From: Pantoea deleyi
Lineage (GTDB): Bacteria; Pseudomonadota; Gammaproteobacteria; Enterobacterales; Enterobacteriaceae
DNA length: 64,000 nucleotides
NCBI RefSeq assembly: GCF_022647325.1
Contig: NZ_CP071405.1
Coordinates: 3,100,001-3,164,000, forward strand
Reading direction: 5' to 3'
Shown here: positions 59,561 through 64,000 of the stretch, piece after piece
Position numbering within the stretch: the first letter of the stretch is position 1
How the letters are laid out: the number at the start of each line of letters is the position of its first letter
Made by a program: the position numbers and the translations under genes
Notes under the pieces: generated by a model
What the model saw: only the letters and a program-made list of their open reading frames with translations
Told to the model about the DNA's origin: nothing
Databases searched by the model: none

Positions 59561-60418
59561 TTAGAGGGTGCGGAACACCAGAAGCAGTAAACAGGCAAAC
59601 ACCGGCACCGCCGCAGTCAGACTATCGATGCGGTCAAGAATGCCACCGTGACCCGGGATCAGATTGCCGCTGTCCTTGATGCCCGCTTCACGTTTAAACA
59701 TGCTCTCCGTGAGATCGCCCAGCACCGAGGCCAGCGTCGAAATCACCGCACAGATCACCAGCGTGCCCACCGAAACCGTAAGCGGTGCCAGCGAGGCAAA
59801 CAGCAGCGCAATCAGCGCAGAAGAGGCGAGGCCGCCCAGAAACCCTTCCCAGGTTTTCCCCGGTGAGACCTTTGGGGCCAGCTTGTGTTTGCCGAACATC
59901 TTGCCAAACATGTAGGCACCTGAATCCGCGCCCCATACCAGCAGCAGCACAAACAGCAGCCACCAGGCTCCGGCGAAGTGATCGGTTTCATAGTGATACT
60001 GACGCAGCGCCACCATGCCCCAGAAAAAGGGCACCAGCGTTAAGACGCCAAAGAGTAAACGGAGCGGACGCGAATGACGCCAGAAGGCCGCAGAAGCGGG
60101 ATAGGAGAGCACCAGCAGCAGGGCAACGACCCACCACACCAGCGACGCCCAAAGCGATGTCGCGATCTGGGGCAGATGCACCGAGTGCTGATAGGGTGGC
60201 AGCGTAAACTGCATCAGCGCCAGCAGCAGACCACAAAGTACAGCCAGCCAGACGCGCTGCTGGCGTGATGCCATCCCTGCAAACTGCCCCCATTCCCAGG
60301 CGGCCAGCATGCAGATAACAATCGTTGTCAGTGCGAAACCTACGGGCGGTAACCAGAACAGTGCAGCTATTACCAGCGGAATTAATATCAACGCGGTAAT
60401 CAGACGAGACTTCAGCAA
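59561..60418 (-). CDS. cdsA: Phosphatidate cytidylyltransferase (CDP-diacylglycerol synthase)
   Basis: CdsA makes CDP-diacylglycerol, the precursor of all membrane phospholipids. The 285-residue polytopic membrane protein carries the CdsA signature at its C-terminal side: KREAGIKDSGNLIPGHGGILDRIDS with the metal-binding aspartates, here cited as KREAGIKDSGNLIPGHGG and LDRIDS. It follows uppS by 18 bases and precedes rseP. Confidence 0.96.
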   Translation of the reverse strand: MLKSRLITALILIPLVIAALFWLPPVGFALTTIVICMLAAWEWGQFAGMASRQQRVWLAVLCGLLLALMQFTLPPYQHSVHLPQIATSLWASLVWWVVALLLVLSYPASAAFWRHSRPLRLLFGVLTLVPFFWGMVALRQYHYETDHFAGAWWLLFVLLLVWGADSGAYMFGKMFGKHKLAPKVSPGKTWEGFLGGLASSALIALLFASLAPLTVSVGTLVICAVISTLASVLGDLTESMFKREAGIKDSGNLIPGHGGILDRIDSLTAAVPVFACLLLLVFRTL

Positions 60419-60436
60419 AGGTTACCCCCAGATTGC

Positions 60437-61189
60437 TCAGGCGCCGCCTGGTGCAGCGCCGCCAAAACGACGCTCCCGCAGAGAGAATGCATTCAGTGCA
60501 CCTTCAAAAACGTGTTCATCGAAATCCGGCCAGAGCACATCGGTAAAATAGAATTCAGCATAGGCAATCTGCCACAGCAGGAAGTTGCTAATCCGATGCT
60601 CTCCCCCGGTCCTTATCACTAAATCCACTGGCGCCAGCTCCTGCATGCAGAGCTGCGACGTCAGGCTCTCTTCGGTAATCTGGTCAGGTCGCAGTAATCC
60701 TTCCTGAACCTGTTCAGCCAGTTTTTTCACGCCTTCGATAATATCCCAACGGCCGCCATAGTTGGCAGCAATGTTGAGCGTCAGGCCACTATTATTTGCA
60801 GTCAGCGTCTCAGAACGGCGAATACGTTCCTGAATACGCGGGCTGAAACGGCTGGTATCGCCGATGACGCGCAGACGGACGTTATGTTTGTGCAGGCTTT
60901 TGACTTCGCTATCCAGCGCCCAGACAAACAGTTCCATCAACGCAGTGACTTCCTGCGCCGGCCGACTCCAGTTTTCACTGCTGAAGGCGTAAAGCGTCAA
61001 GGCTTCAAGATTGTTGCTGACCGCAAAGCTGACGGCACGGCGTACCGATTTAACGCCCGCCTTGTGGCCGGAAATCCGCAATTTTCCCTGATTTTTGGCC
61101 CAGCGACCATTGCCATCCATGATGATAGCGACGTGACGCGGACCGTTTCCCTGCTGGTCATCAGTGTTGTTGTGATTGTTAGACGACAT
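60437..61189 (-). CDS. uppS: Undecaprenyl diphosphate synthase
   Basis: UppS (IspU) condenses eight isopentenyl units onto farnesyl diphosphate to make the lipid carrier for peptidoglycan and LPS. The 250-residue protein has IIMDGNGRWAKNQGK with the catalytic aspartate, GHKAGVKSVRRAV, FAFSSENW-like LYAFSSENWSRP and the C-terminal DLVIRTGGEHRISNFLLWQ, cited as DLVIRTGGEHRISNF. A promoter precedes it at 61321. Confidence 0.96.
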   Translation of the reverse strand: MSSNNHNNTDDQQGNGPRHVAIIMDGNGRWAKNQGKLRISGHKAGVKSVRRAVSFAVSNNLEALTLYAFSSENWSRPAQEVTALMELFVWALDSEVKSLHKHNVRLRVIGDTSRFSPRIQERIRRSETLTANNSGLTLNIAANYGGRWDIIEGVKKLAEQVQEGLLRPDQITEESLTSQLCMQELAPVDLVIRTGGEHRISNFLLWQIAYAEFYFTDVLWPDFDEHVFEGALNAFSLRERRFGGAAPGGA

Positions 61190-61320
61190 AACGCTTAACC
61201 AATTCCTTTCATCAGAAATGCTGTGGTTTCTGAATACATTGCGCCCGATTCAAATCCCGACACCCTCTGGGTACCGGGCCACACCGAATTCGGTGACAGA
61301 CCGTGAAACGCGAGCCAGCG

Positions 61321-61349
61321 ACTATACCATTTTCACCTGAAGCGAACAA
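61321..61349 (-). promoter_or_regulatory. Putative promoter for uppS-cdsA-rseP
   Basis: On the minus strand TTGTTC and TATAGT are separated by 17 bp, about 130 bases upstream of uppS within the 181-base dxr-uppS gap. The hexamers are good but not perfect. The rest of that gap contains a small palindrome CACCGAATTCGGTG (61284-61297 region) and no gene. Confidence 0.45.
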
Positions 61350-61370
61350 ATGGCCTCATAACGATCGCCC

Positions 61371-62567
61371 TCACGACGTGAAGCGCGGCAACATTTCTGT
61401 CGCCCGCGCGCGTGCGATGCGATCGATTTCAAGGACAGCGTCCACCGAATCCGGTTCCGGACACGCCTGTGCCGCCATCACCGCGCTGTTCAGGGCGGCA
61501 ATGTCGGTGAAGCGGATCTGGTGATTCAGGAAAGCCGCGACGGCAACCTCGTTGGCGGCATTAAGCGTGGTGGTCGCCGCCTGCCCTGCGTCACAGGCAT
61601 CAATGGCCAGTTTCAGGCAGGGATAGCGGCTGAAGTCAGGTTCTGCAAAGGTCAGCGCCGACATGCGGGTAAAATCCAGCGGTGTCACGCCTGCATGAAT
61701 ACGCGAAGGCCAGGCCATGCTGTGAGCAATCGGCGTACGCATATCAGGAGAACCTAACTGAGCCAGCACGCTGCCATCGCAGTATCGCACCATGGAGTGG
61801 ATCACCGACTGAGGGTGAAGGATCACTTCCATCTGCGCTGCACTGGCATTAAACAACCAACGGGCTTCAATGTACTCGAGACCTTTATTCATCATGGTGG
61901 CCGAATCGACAGAGATTTTTCGCCCCATCGACCAGTTCGGATGTGCACAGGCCTGATCCGGCGACATGGCGCTGAGATCCGCTAACGCTGTGTCACGAAA
62001 AGGACCACCCGATCCCGTAAGGATAATCGACTCAATGCCATTATCCTGCAGGTCAGCGTAACCTAACTGATGCTGGATGGTAGCGGGTAAACTCTGAAAA
62101 ATGGCGTTATGCTCGCTGTCGACCGGTAGTAACTGTGCGTGATGATGACGCACCGCCTCCATAAACAAACGGCCGCAGGTGACAAGCGATTCTTTGTTGG
62201 CCAGCAGGACCGTTTTGCCCGCGCGAATGGCCGCCAGAGTCGGCAGCAGGCCCGACGCGCCCACAATCGCCGCCATCACCTGATCCACCTCGTCCAGCGC
62301 GGCCAGTTCGCAGGCAGCCTGAACGCCGGAGAGCACTTCAGTTTCGACGCTGATTGCTCTCAGTCGCTCACGCAATGCCGCCGCAGAGGCGTCGTCTGCC
62401 ATACAGGCGTAGCGGGGTCTGAAGGTCGCACACTGTTCGGCCATCAGCGAGACGTTGTGACCGGCGACCAGCGCCGTGATCTGATAAAGCGCCGGATTGG
62501 CGCGAACCACCGCCAGCGTACTGGTGCCGATCGAGCCGGTAGATCCCAGCAGAGTTAATCGCTTCAT
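61371..62567 (-). CDS. dxr: 1-deoxy-D-xylulose-5-phosphate reductoisomerase
   Basis: Dxr (IspC) is the committed enzyme of the MEP isoprenoid pathway, producing 2-C-methyl-erythritol-4-phosphate; the uppS product next door depends on this pathway. The 398-residue length equals E. coli. NADPH loop [41 protein letters not shown] and [16 protein letters not shown] are visible. It is separated from frr by 111 bases. Confidence 0.97.
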   Translation of the reverse strand: MKRLTLLGSTGSIGTSTLAVVRANPALYQITALVAGHNVSLMAEQCATFRPRYACMADDASAAALRERLRAISVETEVLSGVQAACELAALDEVDQVMAAIVGASGLLPTLAAIRAGKTVLLANKESLVTCGRLFMEAVRHHHAQLLPVDSEHNAIFQSLPATIQHQLGYADLQDNGIESIILTGSGGPFRDTALADLSAMSPDQACAHPNWSMGRKISVDSATMMNKGLEYIEARWLFNASAAQMEVILHPQSVIHSMVRYCDGSVLAQLGSPDMRTPIAHSMAWPSRIHAGVTPLDFTRMSALTFAEPDFSRYPCLKLAIDACDAGQAATTTLNAANEVAVAAFLNHQIRFTDIAALNSAVMAAQACPEPDSVDAVLEIDRIARARATEMLPRFTS

Positions 62568-62678
62568 GAGGCTATCCGTGTGAAGTCAGCGTGCCCGCGG
62601 GCACAATGTAAAACGCCGCCAGATGTCGCATTCATACGAATACCTCTCTGTACGGCGTTTTGTCGGGCAGTGATGGGA

Positions 62679-63236
62679 TCAGAAATCCATCAGCTCCGTC
62701 TCTTTTTCTGACAGTGCGGCATCGACTTTCTTGATGTACGCATCGGTCATTTTTTGCACTTCATCCTGCGCACGACGTTCGTCGTCTTCGCTGATCTCTT
62801 TATCTTTCAGCAGCGCTTTGATCTTATCGTTGGCATCGCGACGGACGTTACGTACCGACACACGGCCCTGCTCGGCTTCGCCGCGCACGATTTTGATCAG
62901 ATCTTTACGACGCTCTTCTGTCAGCGCGGGCAGCGGAACACGAATGTCGGTGCCGGCTGAACTTGGGTTCAGGCCGAGATCGGACTTCATGATCGCTTTT
63001 TCGACTGCCGCACTCAGTGAACGATCGAACACGTTGATTTTCAGCGTGCGTGAATCTTCCACGGTAACGGAAGCCAGCTGACGCAGTGGCGTCGGCGTGC
63101 CGTAATATTCGACGACGATGCCGTCGAGCAGCGAAGGTGAAGCACGACCGGTGCGCACTTTGCCGATGGTGGTTTTGAATGCTTCCACGCATTTTTCCAT
63201 GCGCGTATCAGCATCTTTTTTGATGTCGTTAATCAC
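62679..63236 (-). CDS. frr: Ribosome recycling factor
   Basis: RRF splits post-termination ribosomes with EF-G. The GTG at 63236 starts (V/M)[19 protein letters not shown] and gives 185 residues, exactly the E. coli length; no ATG suits, and the longer open frame to 63338 is not conserved. The [19 protein letters not shown] block and the C-terminal long-helix segment [19 protein letters not shown] confirm the call. It follows pyrH as in E. coli. Confidence 0.96.
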   Translation of the reverse strand: MINDIKKDADTRMEKCVEAFKTTIGKVRTGRASPSLLDGIVVEYYGTPTPLRQLASVTVEDSRTLKINVFDRSLSAAVEKAIMKSDLGLNPSSAGTDIRVPLPALTEERRKDLIKIVRGEAEQGRVSVRNVRRDANDKIKALLKDKEISEDDERRAQDEVQKMTDAYIKKVDAALSEKETELMDF

Positions 63237-63379
63237 GTTGAAACCCTTGGATTCGGTTTGACCTGGCCAGTTCCGGCGTAACCGGAAGCGGGATCGATAA
63301 TCATCGATAATCCTGACTGGTGCGCGATGCATTATCATCGCGCTGACAGAATATACCTTATTTTATCTCGCCTCGGGTA

Positions 63380-64000
63380 TTAATGCGTAATCAGGGTGCC
63401 TTCTTTTTCACCCATTACTACGCGACGCAGCGCGCCAGGCTTGTTCATGTTGAAAACACGGATAGGTAATTTGTGGTCACGCGCCAGGGTGAAGGCCGCG
63501 AGATCCATCACTTTCAGCTCCTGATCCAGCACTTCGGCATAGGTCAGCTGCTCATAGAGGGTTGCGTCCGGGTTTTTCACCGGGTCAGCAGAGTAGACGC
63601 CATCGACCTTGGTCGCCTTCAGCACCACGTCTGCCTCAATCTCGATGCCGCGCAGACACGCCGCAGAGTCCGTGGTGAAGAACGGGTTGCCGGTACCGGC
63701 GGAGAAGATTACCACGCGGTTATTGCGCAGCAGGCTGATCGCCTCTGCCCAGCTGTAGTTGTCACAGACGCCATTCAGTGGAATCGCTGACATCAGGCGT
63801 GCATTCACATAGGCGCGGTGCAGCGCATCACGCATCGCCAGACCGTTCATGACGGTTGCCAGCATACCCATGTGGTCGCCTACGACGCGATTCATTCCCG
63901 CCTGCGCCAGGCCTGCGCCACGGAACAGGTTACCACCGCCAATCACAACGCCAACCTGGATGCCCAGCTCAACCAGCTCTTTTACCTCTTGTGCCATACG
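63380..64000 (-). CDS. pyrH: UMP kinase, C-terminal part (cut by window edge)
   Basis: UMP kinase phosphorylates UMP to UDP and is a hexamer of the amino-acid kinase fold. The visible 206 residues include [13 protein letters not shown], the [22 protein letters not shown] region (cited as [16 protein letters not shown]), and [13 protein letters not shown], and end KEGTLITH. The N-terminal part, about 35 residues, lies beyond base 64000. The codon frame is open to the edge. Confidence 0.96.
   Translation of the reverse strand, partial: RMAQEVKELVELGIQVGVVIGGGNLFRGAGLAQAGMNRVVGDHMGMLATVMNGLAMRDALHRAYVNARLMSAIPLNGVCDNYSWAEAISLLRNNRVVIFSAGTGNPFFTTDSAACLRGIEIEADVVLKATKVDGVYSADPVKNPDATLYEQLTYAEVLDQELKVMDLAAFTLARDHKLPIRVFNMNKPGALRRVVMGEKEGTLITH

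Overview
The window is chromosomal DNA of a gammaproteobacterium of the order Enterobacterales, most likely Erwiniaceae (Pantoea or a close relative). The proteins are near-identical in length and motif to E. coli orthologues, and gene order from the first tRNA-Asp (22117) to pyrH (64000) follows the E. coli 4-5 minute region: aspV-dnaQ-rnhA-yafS-gloB-mltD-yafD-yafC-aspU-rrn-gmhB-metNIQ-rcsF-trmO-proS-arfB-yaeP-rof-tilS-yaeR-ldcC-accA-dnaE-rnhB-lpxB-lpxA-fabZ-lpxD-skp-bamA-rseP-cdsA-uppS-dxr-frr-pyrH. Differences from E. coli are the absence of dkgB, nlpE and yaeQ, an added c-type cytochrome gene, and a tRNA-Glu (not Ile/Ala) spacer in the rRNA operon. Genus is an inference from overall resemblance, not from a computed alignment.

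Region 1 (1-6879): the 3' end of fadE, then a complete methionine-salvage set: mtnK and mtnA (divergent), mtnDCB (minus strand) and mtnE plus the omega-amidase gene yafV (plus strand). Two MetJ-type operator arrays lie in the two divergent intergenic regions; a third controls metNIQ at 35030.

Region 2 (6904-22068): a ureide (purine-degradation) cluster. It encodes 5-hydroxyisourate hydrolase, OHCU decarboxylase, allantoate amidohydrolase, ureidoglycine-glyoxylate aminotransferase, a four-gene polar-amino-acid-type ABC importer, an RpiR-family regulator, oxamate amidohydrolase HpxW, the HpxX/HpxY/HpxZ trio, allantoinase, allantoin racemase, a GntR-family regulator and an NCS1 permease. Together these cover most of the route from 5-hydroxyisourate to glycine, ammonia and oxalate; urate oxidase, xanthine dehydrogenase and the oxalurate carbamoyltransferase genes are not in the window.

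Region 3 (22077-34379): conserved dnaQ-to-yafC block bounded by two identical tRNA-Asp genes, then a complete minus-strand rRNA operon (16S, tRNA-Glu, 23S, 5S, tRNA-Asp) with P1/P2 promoters, boxA sites and the pre-16S processing stem.

Region 4 (34380-64000): housekeeping genes for LPS heptose, methionine uptake, envelope stress sensing, tRNA modification and charging, ribosome rescue, Rho control, lysine decarboxylation, fatty acid and lipid A synthesis, replication, outer-membrane assembly, phospholipid and isoprenoid synthesis, ribosome recycling and the start of pyrH (truncated by the window edge). No insertion sequence, prophage, CRISPR array or integrase gene was seen. No clearly undescribed protein system was found; the best candidates for a second look are regulatory or contextual (mtnB leader hairpin, HpxXYZ function, unassigned ABC importer).
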